Positions 57,164-64,000 of a DNA stretch of 64,000 nt are shown in pieces (the first letter of the stretch is position 1; each line of letters starts with the position of its first letter). The translations under genes and the position numbers were made by a program. The stretch covers positions 1,860,001 through 1,924,000 of the forward strand of contig NZ_CP076643.1 of assembly GCF_019226825.1 (NCBI RefSeq), written 5' to 3'. The DNA comes from Vibrio ostreae. GTDB lineage: Bacteria; Pseudomonadota; Gammaproteobacteria; Enterobacterales; Vibrionaceae. The notes under the pieces are model-generated. The model saw nothing but the letters and a program-made list of their open reading frames with translations. It was not told the DNA's origin and searched no databases.

Positions 57164-58495
57164 ATGAAAAGAACACTACTTGAAAACCTACTCACCTGGA
57201 AAGACAAGCCGACAAGGAAGCCCTTGCTGATTGACGGTGCTAGACAAACTGGTAAAACATTCCTATTACAGGAACTATTAGGAAGTACATTCGAAAATGT
57301 CATAAGAATCGATTTCCTAGAAAGCCCTGATTTAATTGAAGCTTTTTCAGGCTCTCTAAACCCTGATGACATCATCACCAACATTGAACTCTTAACAGGA
57401 GAAATCTTCCAACCATCGACAGATCTTCTTATTTTAGATGAAATTGGTGAATGTCCAAGAGCGGTCACCTCTCTTAAGTACTTTGCAGAAAAGGCTCCCA
57501 AAGCTTATGTTGCTGCTAGTGGTTCAAATATCGGATTGCTCACGTCCTTTCCCGTTGGAAAAGTTGAGCAACACAATTTAAGGCCACTGACTTTCAGGGA
57601 ATTCTTGTGGGCATCTGGAGAAAAAGCACTGCAAAAAGCCTTTGACCAAAAGCTGAATTCTTCAGCGGCTCATACAAAATTAATCGAACTACTGACCGAC
57701 TATTATTTTGTTGGCGGCATGCCTGAAGCCGTAAACTCATGGTTCGAAAACTCAGAACTCAGTATTATTGAACGCATTGAAGCCGTATCTGAAGTCCATA
57801 GGAACTTAATTGAGGGCTACATGCGTGATTTCGGAAAGTACTCTGGAAAAGTGGATGCACAGCTAATCGAATCTGTATTTCGAAGCATTCCCGCTCAACT
57901 ATCTTCGGTATTCGACGACTCCGTTAAACGGTTTAAATTCAAGGGAGTTCACGAACGCAAGTCTCGCTATGCTGAATATGAAAGTGCGATCACATGGCTT
58001 CACAAGTGTCGGCTTGCTTTAAAAAATCATCCTATTGAAGGGCAGCCTCGTTCTCCTTTAGCTGCTTATCAGAAGGAAAATACAGTTAAACTATTTCTCT
58101 TTGATGTCGGGCTATTGAACCATATGCTCGGCACTGGTTACCGTGAAATCAAACAGCAAGGCTATGAATACAAGGGATATGTCGCCGAAAACTATGTTCA
58201 ACAGGAAATTGCTGCGCTAGGTATTGAACCAAGCTTCTCTTGGGGAGACGCAAGAGCAGAGATAGAGTTCATTATCGCTGATGACCTAGGTCGAATTGTG
58301 CCTGTAGAAGTGAAGAGTGGTAAGCGAACCCGTGCGAAATCATTGCAATCCTACATCGAGAAGTGCAAGCCCCACAAGACAATCAAACTTACAGGTACTC
58401 AAGGCTCTCCAGCAACAGAGAAAGAGCACATCGTGATGCCGCTTTACTACACAGAATACTTACTTGATCACCTCAGAGATCTAGATAAAAGCTAA
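57164..58495 (+). CDS. AAA ATPase with DUF4143 domain
   Basis: A 443-aa protein of the widespread AAA_14/DUF4143 group. Walker A is in DGARQTGKTFLLQELLG (~26-42), Walker B in LLILDEIGECPRAVTSLKYFAE (~85-105), and an arginine-rich sensor region follows. The C-terminal DUF4143 part has a PD-(D/E)xK-like core (AEIEFIIADDLGRIVPVEVKSGKRTRAKSLQSY). Role unknown; the family is common on mobile DNA and in variable regions. It stands alone, with an inverted repeat upstream, between the integrase relic and the backbone. Confidence 0.85.
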   Translation: MKRTLLENLLTWKDKPTRKPLLIDGARQTGKTFLLQELLGSTFENVIRIDFLESPDLIEAFSGSLNPDDIITNIELLTGEIFQPSTDLLILDEIGECPRAVTSLKYFAEKAPKAYVAASGSNIGLLTSFPVGKVEQHNLRPLTFREFLWASGEKALQKAFDQKLNSSAAHTKLIELLTDYYFVGGMPEAVNSWFENSELSIIERIEAVSEVHRNLIEGYMRDFGKYSGKVDAQLIESVFRSIPAQLSSVFDDSVKRFKFKGVHERKSRYAEYESAITWLHKCRLALKNHPIEGQPRSPLAAYQKENTVKLFLFDVGLLNHMLGTGYREIKQQGYEYKGYVAENYVQQEIAALGIEPSFSWGDARAEIEFIIADDLGRIVPVEVKSGKRTRAKSLQSYIEKCKPHKTIKLTGTQGSPATEKEHIVMPLYYTEYLLDHLRDLDKS

Positions 58496-58609
58496 GTGAG
58501 CAAGAAAATACTCATTAACATCTAAGAATCAATGTTATGAGTAATTTTTTACTCATAACATTAATAACTAATTCATAAGCTTTAGAGGATCTGATGAAGC
58601 GAGGCTGCT

Positions 58610-58690
58610 ATGAATAAAAGTGCTCCAGAAAAAAGAGAGTCTGTAGAAGAGGTCATAGCTCGTTTAAGGGCCAATCGAGATGGAATCTAA
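58610..58690 (+). CDS. Very short ORF, possible gene remnant (26 aa)
   Basis: MNKSAPEKRESVEEVIARLRANRDGI: charged, helical, without a clear ribosome site (GAGGCTGCT upstream). It may be the first part of a gene cut at the island/backbone boundary, or chance. Low support. Confidence 0.25.
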   Translation: MNKSAPEKRESVEEVIARLRANRDGI

Positions 58691-58845
58691 CAATGAGTGC
58701 ATGGCCAATTCGATGGGTTCTGCTGTTTCGATACTGAATGATTGAGATTATTGCGTCATGGCAAGATCGCTTGATTGTATTGCTTCCGACACCGTTGCCG
58801 CCGAGGGTTTTAAATCCCGCCTGCCGTTTATTGTTTTCGGTTACC

Positions 58846-59056
58846 GTTCACCACTCGACTGCTGCTGTGTCGGCCAAGCGCGCAAATACGATGTACACAG
58901 ACTCCGTCCAGCTGGAAATATGGCGACATCAGCCTGGCGGGCCGCTGCCAGCGAAAGGCCAAGATAACTCCCAACAGCCGATTAAGTTCGAATCACCTGC
59001 GTGCACGTCTCCCGGTGGCCGTGTCACCACTCCACAATCAGCACCGAGTGGTGAAC
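58846..59056. mobile_element. MITE-like 211-bp segment with 12-bp inverted ends
   Basis: GTTCACCACTCG (58846-58857) and CGAGTGGTGAAC (59045-59056) are perfect inverted repeats. Each is flanked outside by ACC (58843-58845 and 59057-59059), which looks like a 3-bp target duplication. The inside is G+C-rich with no convincing ORF. It lies in the 593-bp gap between the DUF4143 gene and the LysR gene, where nothing else is seen. Confidence 0.45.
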
Positions 59057-59088
59057 ACCCAATGACGCCACGACAGCCGCACGGCACC

Positions 59089-60015
59089 TTACGCGCCGAT
59101 TTGCTGTTTCAGCCAGTCTCTGAATACCCGGGTGGTCTCATTGGCGGTATGAGTAATGAGAAAATAACCAGCGTTGGCCGCGATGGGCTCAAACGGCGTC
59201 ACCAGTTTGCCGCTCTCCAGCTCGGTGGTAATCAGCGCCATCCGGGCCATCGCGATCCCCACTCCCGCTTCCGCCGCCGACATCGCCATATCAGTACGGT
59301 TAAAAAAGTGGCCGCGCTGGGTCGCCAGTTCCAGCCCCATTTCCGAGGCCCAGTACAGCCATTCAAAATCGCGCGGCGCTTTAGCCCAGGGCATGGCATC
59401 GTGCAGCAGTACCACCTCTTTCCAGCCGGATGTAAGACCAAGGTCAGGGTGTCCGGCAAGATAAGCCGGGCTCATCACCGGCAGCAGCGATTCAGCCATC
59501 AGTAGTTCGGCGTTGGCTTTCGGATAAGGTAACGGACCGTAATCGATCGCCAGGTCAAAGTCACGCCGGTCACTGTCAACCAAGGCGCCTTCAGCAAACA
59601 TCTGAATCTGAATATCCGGATTGTGACGATAAAAATCATCCAGCCTCGGCACCAGCCATTTAAACGCCAGAGACGGGGTCAGTTTGAGCCGGATCTCCTT
59701 ACGGTTATCGCCCTGACTCAGGCTTTGTACTGCTGAATCGATTTCCTGAAAACTGCGCTGTACTACGGTCAATAACGTCTGGCCGGCTTCGGTCAGACGG
59801 ACACCGCGCGAATGCCGTTCAAACAGACTAAAACCTAACTGCTCTTCCAGCTGCAACAATTGCTGACTAATCGCACCGGTTGTCAGATGCAGATCTTTCG
59901 CTGCACTGCTGAAACTCGGGTACTGAGCGACCTGCATAAAGGTATATAACGCGGAAACACTTTGGCTTTTCAGCCTGTCACTGTGTTTTTTTGAGTGATG
60001 ACTCGATGTATTCAA
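59089..60015 (-). CDS. LysR family regulator (GcvA-like), divergent from dadA
   Basis: A 308-aa LysR regulator of the GcvA-like group. The winged helix at ~20-80 reads ALYTFMQVAQYPSFSSAAKDLHLTTGAISQQLLQLEEQLGFSLFERHSRGVRLTEAG. The effector domain includes LKLTPSLAFKWLVPRLDDFYRHNPDIQIQ. The N-terminus has a short polar extension (MNTSSHHSKKHSDRLKSQ). Divergent from dadA with ~115 bp between; regulation of D-amino acid catabolism is inferred from this arrangement. Confidence 0.88.
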   Translation of the reverse strand: MNTSSHHSKKHSDRLKSQSVSALYTFMQVAQYPSFSSAAKDLHLTTGAISQQLLQLEEQLGFSLFERHSRGVRLTEAGQTLLTVVQRSFQEIDSAVQSLSQGDNRKEIRLKLTPSLAFKWLVPRLDDFYRHNPDIQIQMFAEGALVDSDRRDFDLAIDYGPLPYPKANAELLMAESLLPVMSPAYLAGHPDLGLTSGWKEVVLLHDAMPWAKAPRDFEWLYWASEMGLELATQRGHFFNRTDMAMSAAEAGVGIAMARMALITTELESGKLVTPFEPIAANAGYFLITHTANETTRVFRDWLKQQIGA

Positions 60016-60133
60016 TATTGCCTGCTTATAGAATTTCTAAACACTGGTGATAATTTTTATCGATTGTTAACAAAAGGTAAAGCAAAGAAACTACGCCCAA
60101 TACAAAAACAGCCAGTCACATAGGAAGTCAATG

Positions 60134-61396
60134 ATGGAAGTTATCGTTTTAGGCAGCGGCGTCGTGGGTTTAACCTCAGCATGGTATCTGTCACAGGCAG
60201 GACACAGTGTCACGGTGATCGATCGCCAGGCACGCAGCGCAGAAGAAACCAGTTTTGCCAACGCCGGTCAGATCTCTTACGGCTACTCTTCACCATGGGC
60301 TGCGCCTGGTATTCCGCAAAAAGCGGTAAAATGGCTGTTTGAAAAGCATGCTCCACTCAAAATCAAACCATCGCTGGATCCAAAACTGCTCGGCTGGATG
60401 ACGCAAATGCTGTCCAACTGCCAGTTGTCGCGTTACCAGGTTAACAAAGCCCGTATGCTGGCGATTGCCAACCACAGCCGTGAATGCCTGAATCAGCTTA
60501 ACAAAGAGCATAACGTGCAGTACGAAGGTCGTCAGCAAGGTACACTGCAGGTGTTCCGTGATGAAAAACAGCTGGTTGCGATTGAAAAAGACATGCGCCT
60601 GCTGGAAGAGAGCGGCGTGCGCTTTGAACTGATGAATGTTGACAGCTGTATTGCCCAGGAACCGGGCCTGGCCCCGGTCAAAGACAAGCTGGTCGGCGGC
60701 CTGTACCTGCCGGATGATGCTACCGGTGACTGTTACCTGTTCTGTCAGCAGATGACTGAGCTGGCCAAAGCTCACGGTGTGCGTTTTGAATTCAACACGC
60801 AAATTAAAGCACTGGCTAAAGAAGGCAATAAGATCGTCGGTGTCCAAACCGATAAAGGCCTACTTAAAGCCGATGCTTATGTGGTCGCTATGGGCAGTTA
60901 CTCGACGTCATTGCTAAAACCAATAGGCATTGATATTCCAGTCTATCCGGTCAAAGGCTACTCGCTGACTGTGCCGATCACCAATCGTGAACTGGCACCG
61001 AAATCGACCATCATGGATGAGACCTATAAAGTCGCGCTGACCCGTTTTGATAACCGGATTCGCGTCGCCGGTACCGCAGAATTGGCTGGTTTTGATCCGT
61101 CTATTCCGACCGCACGCAAAGAGACCATCGAAATGGTGGTACGCGATCTGTTCCCGCAGGGAGGCGACTTCAACCAGGCAGAATTCTGGACCGGCTTCCG
61201 TCCAATGACACCGGATGGCACACCGATTATTGGCAAGACTCAGTTCGATAACCTGTTTACCAATACCGGCCATGGCACGCTTGGCTGGACCATGGCATGT
61301 GGTTCTGCCCATCTGCTGGCCGACATTGTCACTCGTGGTGAAGCTGCGATTGATACTAAGGGCCTCAATGTGTTCCGTTACCAGAGCGCCTCTTAA
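60134..61396 (+). CDS. dadA: D-amino acid dehydrogenase small subunit
   Basis: DadA is an FAD-dependent membrane-associated dehydrogenase that converts D-alanine and other D-amino acids to keto acids. The 420-aa protein begins with the dinucleotide fold MEVIVLGSGVVGLTSAWYLSQAGHSVTVIDR. It then has SFANAGQISYGYSSPWAAPGIPQKA and, near the C-terminus, GFRPMTPDGTPIIGKTQFDNLFTNTGHGTLGWTMACGSAHLLAD, all DadA-typical. I choose the second of two adjacent ATGs; AGGA is eight bases upstream. No dadX racemase follows in this window. Confidence 0.94.
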   Translation: MEVIVLGSGVVGLTSAWYLSQAGHSVTVIDRQARSAEETSFANAGQISYGYSSPWAAPGIPQKAVKWLFEKHAPLKIKPSLDPKLLGWMTQMLSNCQLSRYQVNKARMLAIANHSRECLNQLNKEHNVQYEGRQQGTLQVFRDEKQLVAIEKDMRLLEESGVRFELMNVDSCIAQEPGLAPVKDKLVGGLYLPDDATGDCYLFCQQMTELAKAHGVRFEFNTQIKALAKEGNKIVGVQTDKGLLKADAYVVAMGSYSTSLLKPIGIDIPVYPVKGYSLTVPITNRELAPKSTIMDETYKVALTRFDNRIRVAGTAELAGFDPSIPTARKETIEMVVRDLFPQGGDFNQAEFWTGFRPMTPDGTPIIGKTQFDNLFTNTGHGTLGWTMACGSAHLLADIVTRGEAAIDTKGLNVFRYQSAS

Positions 61397-61899
61397 GTCG
61401 CTTTGTCCGTTTGACCTGGTTGCCGGTGCAGCCAGGTGAACTGTTGAAGTGTTTGATCGGTTTAGCAGCACAACCGGTTAGCTTTGACCCGTATTTACCG
61501 CACTAAGTCTGTTAAAAATGTTGCCTGAGTGGCTGGCCTCCCTCGCTTTCTGCTCAGGCACATCAGCCCGAACCGCGTAATCTGCCCGGATAGGGCGCCA
61601 TTTTAGCGTCGCAGAACGATCCTCTACTGTTCTCTCACCGACAAGTATAGTCATATCTACCAGTTACTTATTCATCAATAGTGATATCATTTGCTTTATT
61701 AAGCAATTACGCACCAATTGACCATTTATTAACCAAAAACTAATAAAGCATACCATTAATTTAACATTTACCTAGCATTTCGTGCTCTAGCTCACGCTCC
61801 TGCGCTTTCCCAGACAAATCAGTTAACATTTAAATTACAAAAAGATTATTATGTTGAACGGAAAAACTAACACAACTTTCTAATAACAGGGAAATATTC
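61397..61899. other. dadA-symporter intergenic region
   Basis: 503 bp without a gene. Just after dadA there is a stem ACCTGGTTGC/GCAGCCAGGT (about 61416-61439) without T-run, then TGCCTGAG/CTCAGGCA (about 61523-61560). The right 250 bp are AT-rich promoter DNA. I looked for a glycine riboswitch and did not find its conserved core. Confidence 0.5.
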
Positions 61900-63450
61900 A
61901 TGCAGTCATTTGTTGATTTTCTGAACGGAATCATCTGGAGCCCGGCACTGATTTATCTGTGTCTTGGCGCAGGTTTGTTCTATTCAATCCTGACCCGTTT
62001 CGTTCAGGTGCGTCACTTCTTTGAAATGTGGCGTTTGCTATTGTCAGGCAAAAGCTCCTCTAAAGGGATTTCTTCATTCCAGGCACTGGCCGTATCACTG
62101 TCCGGTCGTGTCGGTACAGGTAACATCGCCGGTGTGGCAGCGGCTATCGGTTTCGGTGGTCCGGGGGCGGTATTCTGGATGTGGGTAGTGGCCTTCTTCG
62201 GCGCAGCAACCGCCTACGCAGAATCCACTCTGGCGCAGATTTATAAAGAAGAAGACAACGGTGAATTCCGTGGTGGTCCGGCTTACTACATTGAGAAAGC
62301 CATGGGCCAGAAATGGTACGCCTGGATCTTCGCAATCTCGACCATCTTCGCGTGTGGCGTGCTGCTGCCGGGTGTTCAGTCCAACAGTATTGGTAATGCG
62401 GTTGAAGCTGCATTTGGCTCAGGTGACATGATAAACACAGCGATCGGCACATTCAGTTTTGCAAAAATTCTGACCGGTACTGTGATTGCCATCATGCTTG
62501 GCTTCATCATCTTCGGTGGCGTAAAACGTATTGCCAGTTTCACCCAGATCGTGGTGCCATTTATGGCTCTGGCGTACATCATTACCGCTTTCGTGATCAT
62601 TCTGCTGAACATCGGTGAAGTACCACGTATCTTTGCCATGATCATCGGCGATGCCTTTACACCTATGGCAGGTGTAGGCGCGGCGATTGGCTGGGGTGTG
62701 AAACGTGGTGTTTACTCGAACGAAGCCGGTCAGGGTACAGGTCCTCATGCCGCGGCGGCGGCAAGCGTAGAGCACCCGGCTCAGCAAGGTCTGGTGCAAT
62801 CATTCTCTATCTACATTGATACCCTGCTGGTTTGTTCAGCAACAGCGTTCATGATTCTGATCACGGGTGCGTACAACGTACACGGCGGCGCAGAAGGTGT
62901 GTTCCTGGTTCAGAACCTGGCCGCAGATATCAGTGCTAACGGTCCGGTCTTTACTCAGACCGCTATCGAAACCGCCCTACCGGGCGTGGGTAAACCATTT
63001 GTTGCCTTTGCACTGTTCTTCTTCGCCTTTACCACCATTCTGGCTTACTACTACATTGCAGAAACCAACATCGCCTACATCCGTCGTACCTTTAAAGTTG
63101 ACGGCCTGATGTTCATCCTGAAAATCACCATCATGGCGGCGGTATTCTACGGCACGGTGAAAACGGCTAACCTGGCCTGGGCAATGGGTGACATTGGTGT
63201 TGGCCTGATGGCGTGGCTGAACATCATCGGTATTCTGATCATCTTCTTCCTCGCCAAACCAACCATGGCGGCGCTGAAAGATTACGAAGATCAGCAAAAA
63301 CAGGGTGTGGATGAGTACATCTTCAACCCGGTAAAACTGGGCATCAAGAATGCGACTTACTGGGAAGAGAAATATCAGCGTAAAACGGGTAAATCCCCGC
63401 ATACAGCAGTTGAAGCCAGCTCGGAAACAGCACAAGAAACTTCAATCTGA
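61900..63450 (+). CDS. Alanine/glycine:cation symporter (AGCS family)
   Basis: A 516-aa inner-membrane transporter with about eleven hydrophobic segments. AGCS motifs: SFQALAVSLSGRVGTGNIAGVAAAIGFGGPGAVFWMWVVAFFGAATAYAESTLAQIYK, then GIGWGVKRGVYSNEAGQGTGPHAAAAA-like (IGWGVKRGVYSNEAGQGTGPHAAA). It imports alanine and/or glycine with Na+ (or H+). Location beside dadA suggests shared use of alanine. The hydrophilic C-terminal tail is ~50 residues. A strong terminator follows. Confidence 0.93.
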   Translation: MQSFVDFLNGIIWSPALIYLCLGAGLFYSILTRFVQVRHFFEMWRLLLSGKSSSKGISSFQALAVSLSGRVGTGNIAGVAAAIGFGGPGAVFWMWVVAFFGAATAYAESTLAQIYKEEDNGEFRGGPAYYIEKAMGQKWYAWIFAISTIFACGVLLPGVQSNSIGNAVEAAFGSGDMINTAIGTFSFAKILTGTVIAIMLGFIIFGGVKRIASFTQIVVPFMALAYIITAFVIILLNIGEVPRIFAMIIGDAFTPMAGVGAAIGWGVKRGVYSNEAGQGTGPHAAAAASVEHPAQQGLVQSFSIYIDTLLVCSATAFMILITGAYNVHGGAEGVFLVQNLAADISANGPVFTQTAIETALPGVGKPFVAFALFFFAFTTILAYYYIAETNIAYIRRTFKVDGLMFILKITIMAAVFYGTVKTANLAWAMGDIGVGLMAWLNIIGILIIFFLAKPTMAALKDYEDQQKQGVDEYIFNPVKLGIKNATYWEEKYQRKTGKSPHTAVEASSETAQETSI

Positions 63451-63493
63451 TAACAGCTGATTAAATAATAAAAGCAGTGGATTACACAAAACC

Positions 63494-63516
63494 AAGGGCC
63501 AGCAATGCTGGCCCTT
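63494..63516. terminator. Intrinsic terminator after the symporter
   Basis: AAGGGCCAGC / GCTGGCCCTT with a 3-nt loop and TTCTT tail; it lies between converging genes. Confidence 0.8.
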
Positions 63517-63535
63517 TCTTATTGGATCGAGAGCG

Positions 63536-64000
63536 CTATGAGTGATTAAAGTCAGGATAAATATCGCGCATGTCCTGCAAGATGGTATCAAACAGCGTCA
63601 TCGCACTCTGAGTCATAATTTCCCGCTTCGGACGCACCATAGAAATCACACTGTCAGGAATGTTGTCCAGCAGCGGCACCACCGCAAATTCGTTCTTGAT
63701 ATAATCCAGATCCAGCGATTCGACCGAAAACAGCGCGGCAAAATCAGCAGTCTGGATCAAAGCACGGGCCAGTGTCATTGATGTGCACTCACGAATGCGT
63801 GACGGGATAGGTAAACCGTTGACCGAAAAAAGTTGATGGTGATAAGTATTCGGGTCATCCGGCGCATCCAGTGTCAGCCATTCGCTCTGGTGCAATGTGC
63901 GCAGCGAGCGGGTATTGCACAGCGGATGCGACTTGCGCGTCACGACCACATTCGGAATACGGCAGATAGCCTGCCATTCCAAAGCGCTGTCTATCACCGG
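63536..64000 (-). CDS. LysR family regulator, C-terminal part (cut by window end)
   Basis: 154 codons open to the window edge, so the N-terminal DNA-binding domain lies outside. What is seen is a LysR effector domain: CRIPNVVVTRKSHPLCNTRSLRTLHQSEWLTLD, SRIRECTSMTLARALIQTADFAALFSVESL, and a C-terminal REIMTQSAMTLFDTILQDMRD. The effector is unknown. It converges on the symporter gene. Confidence 0.75.
   Translation of the reverse strand, partial: PVIDSALEWQAICRIPNVVVTRKSHPLCNTRSLRTLHQSEWLTLDAPDDPNTYHHQLFSVNGLPIPSRIRECTSMTLARALIQTADFAALFSVESLDLDYIKNEFAVVPLLDNIPDSVISMVRPKREIMTQSAMTLFDTILQDMRDIYPDFNHS

Noticed and set aside
58970..59010. tRNA remnant suggested by GTTCGAATC
   Set aside because: The flanking bases do not form a T-stem and no acceptor or anticodon arm can be drawn.
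58738..59505. 255-codon plus-strand frame across the LysR 3' end
   Set aside because: Runs antisense into the LysR gene, no ribosome site, no domain pattern; treated as a shadow.
61397..61899. Glycine riboswitch upstream of the alanine/glycine symporter
   Set aside because: Vibrio symporters of this type can carry one, but the conserved glycine aptamer core (GGAGAG and GCCGAAGG-like blocks) is not present.

Overview
The window is a piece of a Vibrio chromosome, most likely chromosome 1. The evidence is the backbone gene order (truC-yqcC-csrB, proS, purL-mltF-tadA, frmA-fghA, minor pilins, dnaJ-dnaK-grpE-nadK-recN-bamE, rnfH/ratA, smpB-ssrA), a tmRNA tag ANDENYALAA, and family-level protein matches (DUF3549, DUF3301, DUF2787). 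The backbone looks roughly half G+C by eye, and the segment after ssrA is clearly AT-richer. The species cannot be named from sequence alone; V. fluvialis/V. furnissii-like would fit.

Backbone, 1-33905: tRNA pseudouridylation (truC) with yqcC; an unannotated CsrB-type sRNA on the minus strand at about 3367-3800; yaiI; a Zur-box-controlled zinc-free L36 paralogue; trmO, proS, small conserved genes (DUF533, yaeP, DUF4250); purL with a PurR box; mltF and tadA; glutathione-dependent formaldehyde detoxification (frmA, fghA); a five-gene type IV minor pilin cluster (four leftward, one divergent); the heat-shock genes dnaJ, dnaK and grpE, with a dicarboxylate symporter between dnaK and grpE; nadK; recN with two LexA boxes; bamE; rnfH/ratA; smpB; and ssrA.

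Genomic island, about 33906-56508: integrated at the 3' end of ssrA, the site used by the V. cholerae pathogenicity island VPI-1. A tyrosine integrase lies next to ssrA. A degenerate copy of the ssrA end lies at 56494-56508, and near-identical 23-bp tandem repeats (34018-34040 and 56410-56432) mark both ends. Cargo from left to right: a membrane protein/STAS-like/GHKL-ATPase module; a HigB-HigA(ImmA)-Beta-protein trio with two matching operators; RadC and two DUF2787 genes with small membrane, lipoprotein and secreted proteins; a WYL-type repressor divergent from a tightly overlapping four-gene SMC/MukE-like/MukF-like/Toprim operon, which I read as a divergent Wadjet-like (JetCBAD) anti-plasmid system; then RNase H, AlpA, three paralogous inovirus-Gp2/YagK-YfjJ proteins, each with its own start-proximal hairpin that buries the Shine-Dalgarno; and one unrecognised 397-aa protein.

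Right flank, 56509-64000: a frameshifted and truncated second integrase and an AAA/DUF4143 ATPase suggest an older tandem element. A 211-bp segment bounded by 12-bp inverted repeats and a 3-bp direct repeat follows. Then backbone resumes: a LysR regulator divergent from dadA, an alanine/glycine symporter, and a LysR gene cut by the window edge. The dadA/symporter pair fits D-/L-alanine catabolism and uptake.

The island is the most interesting part: it stacks several probable or possible defence modules between one integrase and one AlpA-type regulator. All functional calls rest on reading motifs and synteny; no database search was run.
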